Source of the DNA: Streptomyces sp. CB01249
Lineage (GTDB): Bacteria > Actinomycetota > Actinomycetes > Streptomycetales > Streptomycetaceae
Length of the DNA: 64,000 nucleotides
Reading direction: 5' to 3'
NCBI RefSeq assembly: GCF_001905735.1
Contig: NZ_LISW01000001.1
Coordinates: 1,548,411 to 1,612,410, forward strand
Shown: one piece after another, positions 23,531 through 31,735 of the stretch
Numbering within the stretch: position 1 is the first letter of the stretch
Layout of the letters: each line of letters starts with the position of its first letter
The notes under the pieces: model-generated
The model's input: only the letters and a program-made list of their open reading frames with translations
What the model was told of the DNA's origin: nothing
Databases searched by the model: none
Position numbers and translations under genes: made by a program

Positions 23531-24679
23531 ATGAGCACCCTGCGCGAAGTGATCGAGAAGCACGTCCACGACGGATCAATCCCGGGCGCCGTGGCCCTGG
23601 TGGCGCGCGACGGGCGCGTCGAGGCGGTGGCCGTGGGCAGCGCCGGTACGGACGACGGCGCCCCGATGGCCCGGGACTCGGTCTTCAGGATCGCCTCCCT
23701 CACCAAACCGGTCGTCGCCGCCGCGGCCATGCTGCTGATCGAGGACGGACGGATCGCGCCGGACGACCTGGTCGCGCGCTGGCTGCCCGAGCTGGCGGCG
23801 CCCGTCGTGGTCCGCACCCCGGACGGCCCGGTGGACGACGTGGTCCCGGCGTCCCGCCCCCTCACCCTGCTCGACCTCATGACCTCGCGCGCGGGCTACG
23901 GATTCCCGTCCGACTTCTCGCTGCCCGCCGCCCGCCTCCTGTTCAGCGACCTGAAGCAGGGCTCGCCGCTGCCGCGCGACGTCGTCCCCCCGGACGCCTG
24001 GATGGACACGCTCTCGCGCATCCCGCTGCTGGCCCAGCCGGGCAGCGCGTGGCTGTACAACACCTGCTCCGACATCCTGGGCGTGCTCATCGCCCGGGTC
24101 GCCGGGCAGCCGCTGCCGGAGTTCCTCGCCGAGCGGATCTTCGCCCCGCTCGGCATGAGCGACACCGGCTTCACGGTCCCGGCGGAGAAGCAGGGCCGCT
24201 TCACCACTCTGTACCGGCCGGGCGCGGACGGCGGGCTGGTGCTGGTCGACACCCCGGACGGGCAGTGGAGCGGCATGCCGGACTTCGCGTCCGGGGCCGG
24301 CGGACTGGTCTCCACCGTGGACGACCTGTACGTCTTCGCCCGCATGCTGCTCGGCGAGGGCACCGTGGACGGCCGGCGCCTCCTGACGGCCGCGTCCGTA
24401 CGGCAGATGACGACGGACCACCTGACCCCCGCACAGCGCGAGGCCAGCGGGCTGTTCACCGAGGGGCAGGGCTGGGGCTACGGCGGCTCGGTCGACGTCG
24501 ACAGAAGCGCCCCGTGGAACGTGCCGGGGCGCTACGGCTGGGTCGGCGGCACCGGCACCACGGCGCACATCGTCCCCGCCACCGGCACGGCCGCGATCAT
24601 GCTCAGCCAGGTGGAGATGACCGGCCCCACCCCGCCGCGGCTGATGCGCGACTTCTGGCAGTACGCGGCGGACGCCTGA
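23531..24679 (+). CDS. Serine hydrolase, beta-lactamase (class C/EstB) family
   Basis: A 382-residue penicillin-binding-protein-fold serine hydrolase without a signal peptide, so cytoplasmic and more likely an esterase than a beta-lactamase. The catalytic SxxK is S56-L-T-K59, the YxN motif is YNT near residue 175, and the third motif is GGTGT (about 340). ATG at 23531 is 10 bp after GGACAAGG. It interrupts the OpuC gene set, lying between the binding protein and the oppositely oriented ATPase. Confidence 0.87.
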   Translation: MSTLREVIEKHVHDGSIPGAVALVARDGRVEAVAVGSAGTDDGAPMARDSVFRIASLTKPVVAAAAMLLIEDGRIAPDDLVARWLPELAAPVVVRTPDGPVDDVVPASRPLTLLDLMTSRAGYGFPSDFSLPAARLLFSDLKQGSPLPRDVVPPDAWMDTLSRIPLLAQPGSAWLYNTCSDILGVLIARVAGQPLPEFLAERIFAPLGMSDTGFTVPAEKQGRFTTLYRPGADGGLVLVDTPDGQWSGMPDFASGAGGLVSTVDDLYVFARMLLGEGTVDGRRLLTAASVRQMTTDHLTPAQREASGLFTEGQGWGYGGSVDVDRSAPWNVPGRYGWVGGTGTTAHIVPATGTAAIMLSQVEMTGPTPPRLMRDFWQYAADA

Positions 24680-24701
24680 CCGCCCACCGGAGCGCGCCCC
24701 C

Positions 24702-25865
24702 TCAGGCGTCCGCCACCGAGTCGAACCGCACCTCGTCGCGCCCCACGCCCTGCGCGTCCGCGTCCACCGAACGCCGCAGGGCCTCATGGAGCTTCGCCGG
24801 GGTCAGCACACCGAGGAACCGCGCCCCGTCCAGCACCGCGATCCACCCCGCGTCCCGCTGAAGCATCTCGCTGAACGCCCGCTTCAGCGGCGCGCCCACC
24901 GGCACCCACGCGTCCATCCGGCGGGCCAGCTCACCCACCGTGCCCTGGTCCCCGGCGATCCGCAGCGCGTCCGCCGACACCCAGCCGTGCAGCTCGCCCG
25001 CCTCGTTCAGCACGACCGCCCAACGCGCGCCCGCCGCGCCGAGCCGGGCAGCCGCCGCCCCCGCCGGCTCGTCCAGCCGGGCCAGCGGCGGCTGTTCCAG
25101 GTCGTCCGGCTCGATCGCGGTGACCGACAACCGCTTCAGCCCCCGGTCCGCGCCGACGAACTCCGCCACATACGGGGTCGCGGGCGAGCCGAGCACCGCG
25201 CCCGGCGTGTCGAACTGCTCGATGCGCCCCTCCCCGTACACCGCGATCCGGTCACCCATCCGCACCGCCTCCTCGATGTCGTGGGTGACCATCAGAACCG
25301 TCTTCCTCACCCTCGACTGGAGCTTGAGGAATTCGTTCTGCAGCCGCTCGCGCACCACCGGGTCCACCGCCCCGAACGGCTCGTCCATCAGGAGCACCGG
25401 CGGGTCGGCCGCGAGGGCCCGCGCCACGCCGACGCGCTGGCGCTGGCCGCCGGAGAGCTGCGCGGGGTAGCGGGAGCCGTACACCGACGGGTCCAGGCCC
25501 ACCAGATCGAGCAGTTCGGCCGCCCGCTCCCGCGCCCTGGACCGCTTCCAGCCCACCAGGGCCGGCACGGTCGCCGTGTTGTCGAGGACCGTGCGGTGCG
25601 GGAAGAGCCCCACCTGCTGGATGACGTAACCGATGCCGCGGCGCAGCTTCACCGGGTCGGTCCTCGCGATGTCCCGGCCGTCCACCAGGATGCGGCCCGA
25701 GGTGGGCTCGATCAGCCGGTTCACCATCATCATCGTGGTCGTCTTGCCGCAGCCCGAAGGGCCCACCAGGGTGACCAGTTCTCCCTCGGCGACCTCGAAG
25801 GACAGCGCGTCGACCGCGGTCGTGCCGTCCGGATAGACCTTGCCGACCTGTTCGAACCGGATCAT
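24702..25865 (-). CDS. OpuC-type ABC ATPase with C-terminal CBS region
   Basis: A 387-residue ATPase of the glycine-betaine/choline importer family: MIRFEQVGKVYPDGTTAVD start, Walker A GPSGCGKT, Q-loop IGYVIQQVGLFPHRTV, signature LSGGQRQR, Walker B LLMDEPFGAVDP, and switch VTHDIEEA. Residues about 265-375 form tandem CBS-like domains that in OpuCA relatives sense ionic strength or nucleotides. ATG 25865 fits the family; the frame stays open upstream without similarity. It is the missing ATPase of the system at 21.1-23.4 kb, transcribed toward it, so stoichiometry depends on two promoters. Confidence 0.92.
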   Translation of the reverse strand: MIRFEQVGKVYPDGTTAVDALSFEVAEGELVTLVGPSGCGKTTTMMMVNRLIEPTSGRILVDGRDIARTDPVKLRRGIGYVIQQVGLFPHRTVLDNTATVPALVGWKRSRARERAAELLDLVGLDPSVYGSRYPAQLSGGQRQRVGVARALAADPPVLLMDEPFGAVDPVVRERLQNEFLKLQSRVRKTVLMVTHDIEEAVRMGDRIAVYGEGRIEQFDTPGAVLGSPATPYVAEFVGADRGLKRLSVTAIEPDDLEQPPLARLDEPAGAAAARLGAAGARWAVVLNEAGELHGWVSADALRIAGDQGTVGELARRMDAWVPVGAPLKRAFSEMLQRDAGWIAVLDGARFLGVLTPAKLHEALRRSVDADAQGVGRDEVRFDSVADA

Positions 25866-25970
25866 GAGAGCACGGTAGGAGCCCGGCGCCCCGGCCGCAC
25901 ACGGGCCGCGACCGTCCGGGGCACACCCGTGTGCTGAACTGTCCGGGAACCGTCCGATCCAGGAGCACCC

Positions 25971-27266
25971 TTGAACAGCTACCGGCAGCCCGGCCTCGTC
26001 CTCACCGACCACCGCTTCACCGTCCCGCTCGACCACGCCGACCCCGGCGGTGAGCAGATCGAGGTCTTCGGCCGGGAGATCGTGGCCGCCTCAAAGGCCG
26101 GCCAGGAGCTGCCCTGGCTGCTGTATCTGGAGGGCGGTCCCGGCTTCGGCGCCCGGCGCTTCACCGGCGCGGAGGCCTGGCTCGGGCGGGCCGTGCGCGA
26201 ATTCCGGGTGCTCCTGCTCGACCAGCGCGGCACCGGGCTGTCCACCCCGGCCAACCGGCAGACCCTCCCGCTGCGGGGCGGGCCGCGCGAGCAGGCCGAC
26301 TACCTCGCGCACTTCCGGGCGGACACCATCGTCCGCGACTGCGAGTTCATCCGCCCGCAGCTGACGGGCGGCGCGCCCTGGACCGTACTCGGCCAGTCCT
26401 TCGGCGGCTTCTGCGCCGTCCGCTACCTCTCCGCCGCCCCCGAGGGACTGAGCACCGTCCTGATCACCGGCGGTCTGCCCTCCCTCGACGCCCACGCGGA
26501 CGACGTCTACCGGGCCGCGTACCCCCGCATCGAGCGCAAGGTCGCCGCGCACTACGCCCGCTACCCGCAGGACGTCGAACGGGCCCGGGAGATCACCGCT
26601 CACCTCGCGGAGCACCGCCCCGAGAGCGCCGGGCACCGGCTGACGCCCGAGGGCTTCCAGTCCCTCGGCATCATGCTCGGCGGCGGCAGCGGCAGCCACC
26701 AGCTGCACTACCTCCTGGAGAACGCCTTCGTCCGCACCCCGCACGGCACCGAGCTCTCCGACACCTTCCAGGAGGCGATGCGCGCCGCGACCTCCTTCGC
26801 GGGACACCCCCTGTACGCCCTCATGCACGAGGCCATCTACGGTCAGGGCGGGCGCCCCACGGACTGGGCCGCCGAGCGGGTGCGCGCCGAGTTCCCGCAG
26901 TTCGACGCCGCGACGGCCCTCGCGGGCGACGGACCGGTCCTGTTCACGGGCGAGTCCATCCACCCCTGGCACTTCGAGGTGGACCCCGCGCTGCGCCCGC
27001 TGCGCGAGACGGCCGAGCTCCTCGCCGCCCGCACCGACTGGGAGCCGCTGTACGACCCCGAGCGCCTGGCCGCCAACGAGGTCCCGGTGGCCGCCGCCGT
27101 CTACCACGACGACATGTACGTGGACACCGCCCACGCGCTGCGCACCGCCGCCGCGATCCGGGGGCTGCGCACCTGGGTGACCGACGAGTTCGAGCACGAC
27201 GGGCTGCGCGCCGGCGGGCCCCGTGTGCTGGACCGGCTGCTCGCGCTGGTCCGCGACGAGGTCTGA
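25971..27266 (+). CDS. S33-family alpha/beta hydrolase (prolyl aminopeptidase-like)
   Basis: A 431-residue alpha/beta hydrolase with the proline-iminopeptidase pattern: a GGPG-type oxyanion motif (YLEGGPGFGARR), LLLDQRGTGLSTPAN, nucleophile GQSFGG, a late acid in YHDDMYVDT and histidine in FEHDGLRAGG. It should remove N-terminal proline or small residues from peptides. The start is a TTG at 25971 with AGGAG five nt upstream (25961-25965), a clear case for a TTG start. A strong bidirectional terminator follows. Confidence 0.88.
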   Translation: MNSYRQPGLVLTDHRFTVPLDHADPGGEQIEVFGREIVAASKAGQELPWLLYLEGGPGFGARRFTGAEAWLGRAVREFRVLLLDQRGTGLSTPANRQTLPLRGGPREQADYLAHFRADTIVRDCEFIRPQLTGGAPWTVLGQSFGGFCAVRYLSAAPEGLSTVLITGGLPSLDAHADDVYRAAYPRIERKVAAHYARYPQDVERAREITAHLAEHRPESAGHRLTPEGFQSLGIMLGGGSGSHQLHYLLENAFVRTPHGTELSDTFQEAMRAATSFAGHPLYALMHEAIYGQGGRPTDWAAERVRAEFPQFDAATALAGDGPVLFTGESIHPWHFEVDPALRPLRETAELLAARTDWEPLYDPERLAANEVPVAAAVYHDDMYVDTAHALRTAAAIRGLRTWVTDEFEHDGLRAGGPRVLDRLLALVRDEV

Positions 27267-27273
27267 CGTACAG

Positions 27274-27305
27274 CGCGGGGCCGGTCGTACGGGACCGGCC
27301 CCGCG
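27274..27305. terminator. Bidirectional hairpin terminator
   Basis: Perfect 13-bp inverted repeat (27274-27286 with 27293-27305; CGCGGGGCCGGTC and its complement) with a 6-nt loop between the convergent S33 hydrolase and rhodanese genes. Confidence 0.8.
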
Positions 27306-27310
27306 AGGTC

Positions 27311-27883
27311 TCAGCCCTGGAGGGCGTCCAGCGTCGCGTTCAGGCTCGGCGCCGAGCGCGGCGCGCGGTTGTGCGGAAGCTTCGACAGGACCGCCGCCAT
27401 CCCGCAGGTGTCGGTGACGGCGGAGAAGACGAGACCGGAGCCGACACCGGCGGACAGCCAGCGCGCGGCCGGATACCGGATCCCCGCCAGCAGCCCGGCC
27501 ACCACGAGCGAGCCGGCCGCCAGCCGGACCTGGCGCTCCATCGGCCAGGTGGCCCGCGCGCCCTCCGGGCGCTCCAGGCCGTGGCCCTCGCTCTCCCAGG
27601 CGGAGGTGCCGCCGGTGAGCGTCGCCGCCTCGATGTCGGCCGCCGACAGGAGGTCGCAGGCGCGCGTCGAGCGGTTGCCCGAGGCGCAGACCATGAGCAG
27701 CGCGCCGCGGGCGGACGCGGACTTGAGCGCGGGCAGCGCCTCGTCGAGCCGGTCGAGCGGTATGTTCACCGCCCCCGGCACATGCCCCGCCGCGTACTCG
27801 CCGGGTGCGCGTACGTCGATCACGGTGAACTCCGTGAGGCGGGCGGCCGCCTGGGCGGGGGAGAGGGATACGAGGCTGGTCAC
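27311..27883 (-). CDS. Rhodanese with C-terminal membrane (DUF2892-like) domain
   Basis: A 190-residue protein. The N-terminal rhodanese domain (about 8-108) has the active-site cysteine C66 in VCASGNRST, expected to carry a persulfide. The C-terminus (about 115-165, AAGSLVVAGLLAGIRYPAARWLSAGVG) is a two-helix membrane region like DUF2892 found beside or fused to rhodaneses. GTG at 27883 has AAGGAA upstream. A CsoR/CstR-type palindrome lies 67 bp upstream, suggesting induction by reactive sulfur or copper. The regulator gene is not in the window. Confidence 0.88.
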   Translation of the reverse strand: MTSLVSLSPAQAAARLTEFTVIDVRAPGEYAAGHVPGAVNIPLDRLDEALPALKSASARGALLMVCASGNRSTRACDLLSAADIEAATLTGGTSAWESEGHGLERPEGARATWPMERQVRLAAGSLVVAGLLAGIRYPAARWLSAGVGSGLVFSAVTDTCGMAAVLSKLPHNRAPRSAPSLNATLDALQG

Positions 27884-27949
27884 GAGCTGTGTTCCTTTCG
27901 TTCACCGGGGTACGGGACAGGTCTCGCTCTCCTGCCCCGGACGGCCCAG

Positions 27950-27967
27950 GATACCCCCCTGGGTATC
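27950..27967 (-). promoter_or_regulatory. CsoR/CstR-like operator upstream of rhodanese
   Basis: GATACCCCCCTGGGTATC, a palindrome with 7-bp arms (27950-27956, 27961-27967) around CCCT. It has the ATACCC...GGGTAT layout of operators bound by CsoR/RcnR-family repressors, including persulfide-sensing CstR. Location in front of a rhodanese fits CstR logic best. The opposite neighbour (PIG-L, starting 28022) could share it. Confidence 0.6.
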
Positions 27968-28009
27968 AAGGCCGTTCGTGTCACGGGTCTCACCCCCCGC
28001 CTTGCCGGT

Positions 28010-28015
28010 TAGCCT
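28010..28015 (+). promoter_or_regulatory. -10-like TAGCCT of probable leaderless PIG-L message
   Basis: TAGCCT ends 6 nt before the ATG at 28022, the spacing of leaderless actinobacterial promoters. No convincing -35 is seen, so the call is tentative. Confidence 0.3.
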
Positions 28016-28021
28016 GCGGAT

Positions 28022-28753
28022 ATGACCGAGCAGCTGAAGCCCATGCCCGAGGACTGGCGGCGCGCGCTCGCCGTGGTCGCACACCCCGACGACCTGGAGT
28101 ACGGCTGCGCGGCAGCGGTGGCCGGCTGGACCGACGCCGGACGCGAGGTCACGTATCTGCTCGCGACCAGGGGCGAGGCCGGGATCGACACCCTCGAACC
28201 GGAGGAGTGCGGGCCGCTGCGCGAGCGGGAGCAGCGGGCGAGCGCGGCGGCCGTCGGTGTCTCCCGCGTCGAGTTCCTGGACCACCGTGACGGGGTGATC
28301 GAGTACGGCGTCCCGCTCCGCCGGGACATCGCGGCCGCCATCCGCCGGTACCGCCCCGAGCTGGTGATCACGCTCAACCACCGTGACACCTGGGGCGGGG
28401 TCGCGTGGAACACGCCGGACCACCGCGCCGTCGGCCGCGCCACGCTCGACGCGGCGGGCGACGCGGGCAACCGCTGGATCTTCCCGGAGCTGGGGGAGCA
28501 GGGCCTCGAACCGTGGGACGGCGTGCGCTGGGTGGCCGTGGCGGGCTCGTCCACTCCCACCCACGCGGTGGACGCGACCGCCGGTCTGGAACGGTCGGTG
28601 CAGTCCCTCCTGGCCCACCGCACGTACATCGAAGTCCTCACGGACGAGGACCCCGAGACCTACTGCCGCTCCTTCCTCACCGGCAACGCCGAGGCCGCCG
28701 CCGACCGCTTCGGCGGGCGTCCGGCCGTCCCGTTCGAGCTCTTCGCCCGGTAG
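28022..28753 (+). CDS. PIG-L family deacetylase
   Basis: A 243-residue zinc-dependent de-N-acetylase of the PIG-L/LmbE family. Metal-binding AHPDDLEYG (about 20-28) holds the His-Asp-Asp group, and the second histidine set is in NTPDHRAVG. TLNHRDTWGG and LLATRGEAGID are also family-typical. The family includes mycothiol enzymes MshB/Mca and bacillithiol BshB, but this member is shorter and lacks features that would assign it to mycothiol. It acts on an N-acetylated sugar-like substrate, unidentified. Confidence 0.88.
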   Translation: MTEQLKPMPEDWRRALAVVAHPDDLEYGCAAAVAGWTDAGREVTYLLATRGEAGIDTLEPEECGPLREREQRASAAAVGVSRVEFLDHRDGVIEYGVPLRRDIAAAIRRYRPELVITLNHRDTWGGVAWNTPDHRAVGRATLDAAGDAGNRWIFPELGEQGLEPWDGVRWVAVAGSSTPTHAVDATAGLERSVQSLLAHRTYIEVLTDEDPETYCRSFLTGNAEAAADRFGGRPAVPFELFAR

Positions 28754-28799
28754 CCGCACAGGGGGCGGGTGGCCGTAAAACCGCAGGTCGGCGCGTTGA

Positions 28800-28819
28800 T
28801 GTTGTCCAGACCATTGACA
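28800..28819. promoter_or_regulatory. dre-like DasR site overlapping -35 of the GH84 gene
   Basis: On the minus strand, 28815-28800 reads AATGGTCTGGACAACA, matching 12 of 16 bases of the DasR element I know as ACTGGTCTAGACCACT. It overlaps a perfect -35 TTGACA (28814-28819) that pairs with a weak -10 TTGCAT (28836-28841). DasR represses chitin/N-acetylglucosamine genes and is released by GlcN-6-P. A site before a secreted hexosaminidase is consistent. Confidence 0.55.
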
Positions 28820-28895
28820 TGTAAGCGCCAGGATGTTGCATTCGGTGACGTTGTGTTGCGCGATTTTGGTGTCCTGAGTGACCAATGGAGGATCT

Positions 28896-31559
28896 GTGAC
28901 GCCTCGCCCACCCCGCATCACCGCTCTCACCGCCGCCGCGGCCCTGCTCGTAGGCGGCATGCTGGCCGCCGGACCATCCGCCCGGGCGGCCGGAACCCCG
29001 CCCGCACCAGCCACGGCCCGGGACACGCCCTCGATCACCCCGACCCCGCAGTCCGCCGAGCCCCGCCCCGACCGGGTGACCGTCACCCCCACCGTCACCC
29101 TGGTCGCGGGCGAGACCGCCGACGGGTCCACGCTCGACGTGGTGGAGACGGTCCTGCGCGAGGCGGGCGCCCAGCACGTCGTCCGCGCGGAGCACCCCGT
29201 CCCCGGCAGGCTCACGGTGTACGCCGGTGACGCCGCCGCCCTCGCCCCGCAGAAGCTCGACGGGCCCGCCGGACTGCCCGCCGAGGGCTACGTCCTCGGG
29301 ATCGGCGCCGGCCGGATCGTCCTCGCCGGCAAGGACACCACCGGCACCTACTACGCCGCGCAGACTCTGCGCCAGGTCCTGCCGCACCGGGGCCACCCGG
29401 GCGGCAAGGTCGCGGGACTCGCCGTGCGCGACTGGCCCGGCACCGCGCTGCGTGGGGTCATCGAGGGTTTCTACGGCACCCCGTGGTCGCACGAGGCCCG
29501 CCTCGACCAGCTCGACTACTACGGCGAGCACAAGATGAACATCTACGTGTACTCGCCCAAGGACGACGACTACCTCCGGGCCAAGTGGCGCGACCCCTAC
29601 CCCGCCGACCGGCTGGCGCAGATCAAGGACCTCGCCGACCGGGCGGCCGTGCGGCACGTCGAGTTCACCTACGCCCTCTCGCCCGGTCTCTCGGTCTGCT
29701 ACAGCTCCGACGCGGACGTGCAGGCGCTCATCGACAAGTTCCAGACGATGTGGGACATCGGCGTCCGCACCTTCGCGGTCCCGCTGGACGACATCAGCTA
29801 CACCGACTGGAACTGCGACGCCGACAAGGCGAAGTGGGGGACCGGCGGCGGCGCGGCGGGCGCCGCCCAGGCCCATCTGCTCAACCGGGTCAACCAGGAG
29901 TTCATCGCCACCCACCCCGGTGCCCAGCCGCTCCAGATGGTCCCCACCGAGTACTACAACGTCAGCTCGTCGGCGTACAAGACGGCTCTGTCCGAACAGC
30001 TCGACCCCGATGTGCTGGTCGAATGGACCGGAGTCGGGGTCGTCGCCCCCACCATGACGGTGGCTCAGGCGGACGCCGCCCGTAAGGTGTTCGGCCACCC
30101 GATCCTGACCTGGGACAACTACCCGGTCAACGACTACGCGACCAACCGGCTTCTGCTCGGCCCGTTCAACGGCCGCGAGAAGGGGCTGCCCGGGCGGCTC
30201 GCCGGCATCACCGCGAACCCGATGATCCAGTCGTACGCGTCGAAGCTCTCGCTGTACACCGTCGCCGACTACGCCTGGAACGACGCCGCCTACGACCCGC
30301 GCGCGTCCTGGGGCAAGGGCATCGAGGAGTACGCGGGCGGCGACGCCCGGACCGCGAAGGCGCTGCGGGCCTTCGCGGACGTCAACTACAGCTCCGCGCT
30401 CAACACCGCGAAGGCGCCCGAGCTGTCCGCCGCCTTCGCCCGCTATTGGGAGACCGGGGACGCGAGGCGGCTCGACTCCGTCCTCGCCTCGCTGGGCGCG
30501 GCCCCCGCCCGGCTGCGCGCGGCCCTGCCCGACCGGGGCTTTCTCGCGGACTCCGGCCCCTGGCTGGACGCCACCGAGTCCTGGGCGACCGCCGCGCGCA
30601 CGGCCCTTCGCATGGTCGAGGCCGCCCGCGCCGGGGCGGGCGCCAGGGCATGGGAGCTCCGGCAGCAGCTGCCCGCGCAGGTGGAGCGCGCCGCCTCGTT
30701 CACGTACACCGGGCTCGACGGGCGCAAGGTACCGGTGCTGGTCGGTGACGGACAGCTGGACGGGTTCACCGACGCCGCCACCGCCGCGTACGACCGCCTG
30801 CTCGGTGTGAGCGGCAGGCCGACGGCCTCGACGAGCCTGGGCACGTACCAGGACAACACCGTCGGCCGGATGCTCGACGGCGACGACTCCACGTACTTCT
30901 GGAGCGACGGGGCGCCCGCCGCCGGGGACCAGCTGACCGTGGACCTCGGCGCGTCCCGGGCCATCGGCTCCGTCACGCTCGCCATGGCCAAGCCGGGCAG
31001 CGCCGATGACTACCTCCACGAGGGCGTCCTCGAATACTCGGAGGACGGCAAGAGCTGGCAGAAGCTCGCGGACTTCTCCGGGAAGCCCGACGTCACGGCG
31101 GCCCCGCCGGCCGGGACGAAGGCGCGCTATGTGCGGGCCCGGGCCACCGCCGGGCAGAGCAGCTGGGTCGTCGTCCGCGCGTTCCAGGTCGCGACCACGG
31201 ACGGCACGGTCGCCGGGAACCCGACCGCCGCCACCGGCTCCTCGCTGCGCGCGGCGGCCGACGGCGACCCGGGCACCGTGTACAAGGGCGCGCGGGCGGC
31301 CGTGAAGGGTGACGCGCTGGAGGTGGACCTCGGCGCCGCGCGGCCGGTCGGCTCGGTGACGGTGCTGCGGCCGTCCGGCGCCGAGGGCACCGCCGACGTC
31401 CAGCTGCGTACGGCGGACGGCACCTGGCACACGGTGGGCGCGCTGCACGGCGCCTACACCGCCATCGACGCCGCCGGACGCACCGCCGACGCCGTGCGGC
31501 TGGCCTGGCGGGCCGGACCGGCCGCGCCCCAGGTCGCCGAGGTGGTCGTGGGCGAGTAG
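28896..31559 (+). CDS. Secreted GH84 beta-N-acetylglucosaminidase with F5/8-type C-terminal domain
   Basis: An 887-residue secreted hexosaminidase. Signal peptide about 1-33 (ITALTAAAALLVGGMLAAGPSARA), a small N-terminal alpha/beta domain (about 50-180), then the GH84 barrel: GVIEGFYGTPWSHEARLDQL (about 187-206), YVYSPKDDDYLRAKWRDPYP, and the catalytic aspartate pair in VPLDDISYTDW (about 298). A helical region and discoidin/F5/8-type carbohydrate-binding segments (about 650-770, 780-887) follow. It should remove terminal beta-GlcNAc from glycans with substrate assistance. GTG 28896 was chosen because GGAGG lies four nt upstream; GTG 28878 is an alternative. Likely DasR-controlled. Confidence 0.9.
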   Translation: MTPRPPRITALTAAAALLVGGMLAAGPSARAAGTPPAPATARDTPSITPTPQSAEPRPDRVTVTPTVTLVAGETADGSTLDVVETVLREAGAQHVVRAEHPVPGRLTVYAGDAAALAPQKLDGPAGLPAEGYVLGIGAGRIVLAGKDTTGTYYAAQTLRQVLPHRGHPGGKVAGLAVRDWPGTALRGVIEGFYGTPWSHEARLDQLDYYGEHKMNIYVYSPKDDDYLRAKWRDPYPADRLAQIKDLADRAAVRHVEFTYALSPGLSVCYSSDADVQALIDKFQTMWDIGVRTFAVPLDDISYTDWNCDADKAKWGTGGGAAGAAQAHLLNRVNQEFIATHPGAQPLQMVPTEYYNVSSSAYKTALSEQLDPDVLVEWTGVGVVAPTMTVAQADAARKVFGHPILTWDNYPVNDYATNRLLLGPFNGREKGLPGRLAGITANPMIQSYASKLSLYTVADYAWNDAAYDPRASWGKGIEEYAGGDARTAKALRAFADVNYSSALNTAKAPELSAAFARYWETGDARRLDSVLASLGAAPARLRAALPDRGFLADSGPWLDATESWATAARTALRMVEAARAGAGARAWELRQQLPAQVERAASFTYTGLDGRKVPVLVGDGQLDGFTDAATAAYDRLLGVSGRPTASTSLGTYQDNTVGRMLDGDDSTYFWSDGAPAAGDQLTVDLGASRAIGSVTLAMAKPGSADDYLHEGVLEYSEDGKSWQKLADFSGKPDVTAAPPAGTKARYVRARATAGQSSWVVVRAFQVATTDGTVAGNPTAATGSSLRAAADGDPGTVYKGARAAVKGDALEVDLGAARPVGSVTVLRPSGAEGTADVQLRTADGTWHTVGALHGAYTAIDAAGRTADAVRLAWRAGPAAPQVAEVVVGE

Positions 31560-31573
31560 CCCTCGCGTACGGT

Positions 31574-31618
31574 CGTGCGCCCGGCGCTCCGCGTTCCGCG
31601 TGGAGGGCCGGGCGCACG
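31574..31618 (+). terminator. Hairpin terminator after GH84 gene
   Basis: Inverted repeat CGTGCGCCCGGC (31574-31585) and its complement (31607-31618), extended after one mismatch by four more pairs (31587-31590/31602-31605), with an 11-nt loop. Confidence 0.75.
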
Positions 31619-31674
31619 GGCGTGTCCGGGACCGTTGTTCCGAAGGTTGTCCCGCAGGTTGTTCCCACGGAGGC

Positions 31675-31686
31675 AAGCGACCGCTT
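31675..31686 (+). promoter_or_regulatory. TetR-type palindrome before oxidoreductase/acyl-CoA dehydrogenase operon
   Basis: AAGCGACCGCTT, a palindrome of 5-bp arms with a 2-bp centre, 50 bp before the ATG at 31736. AGCG-N2-CGCT palindromes are typical operators of TetR regulators of fatty-acid and steroid catabolism. No TetR gene is in the window. Confidence 0.4.
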
Positions 31687-31735
31687 AGTATGCGCCGGAG
31701 CAGTGGTAATGCCGACAGTGTTGTGGAGGCCCCTC

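Noticed and set aside
23531..24679. Beta-lactam resistance gene
   Set aside because: The protein has the SxxK/YxN/GTG fold but no signal peptide, so it is more likely an esterase or related hydrolase.
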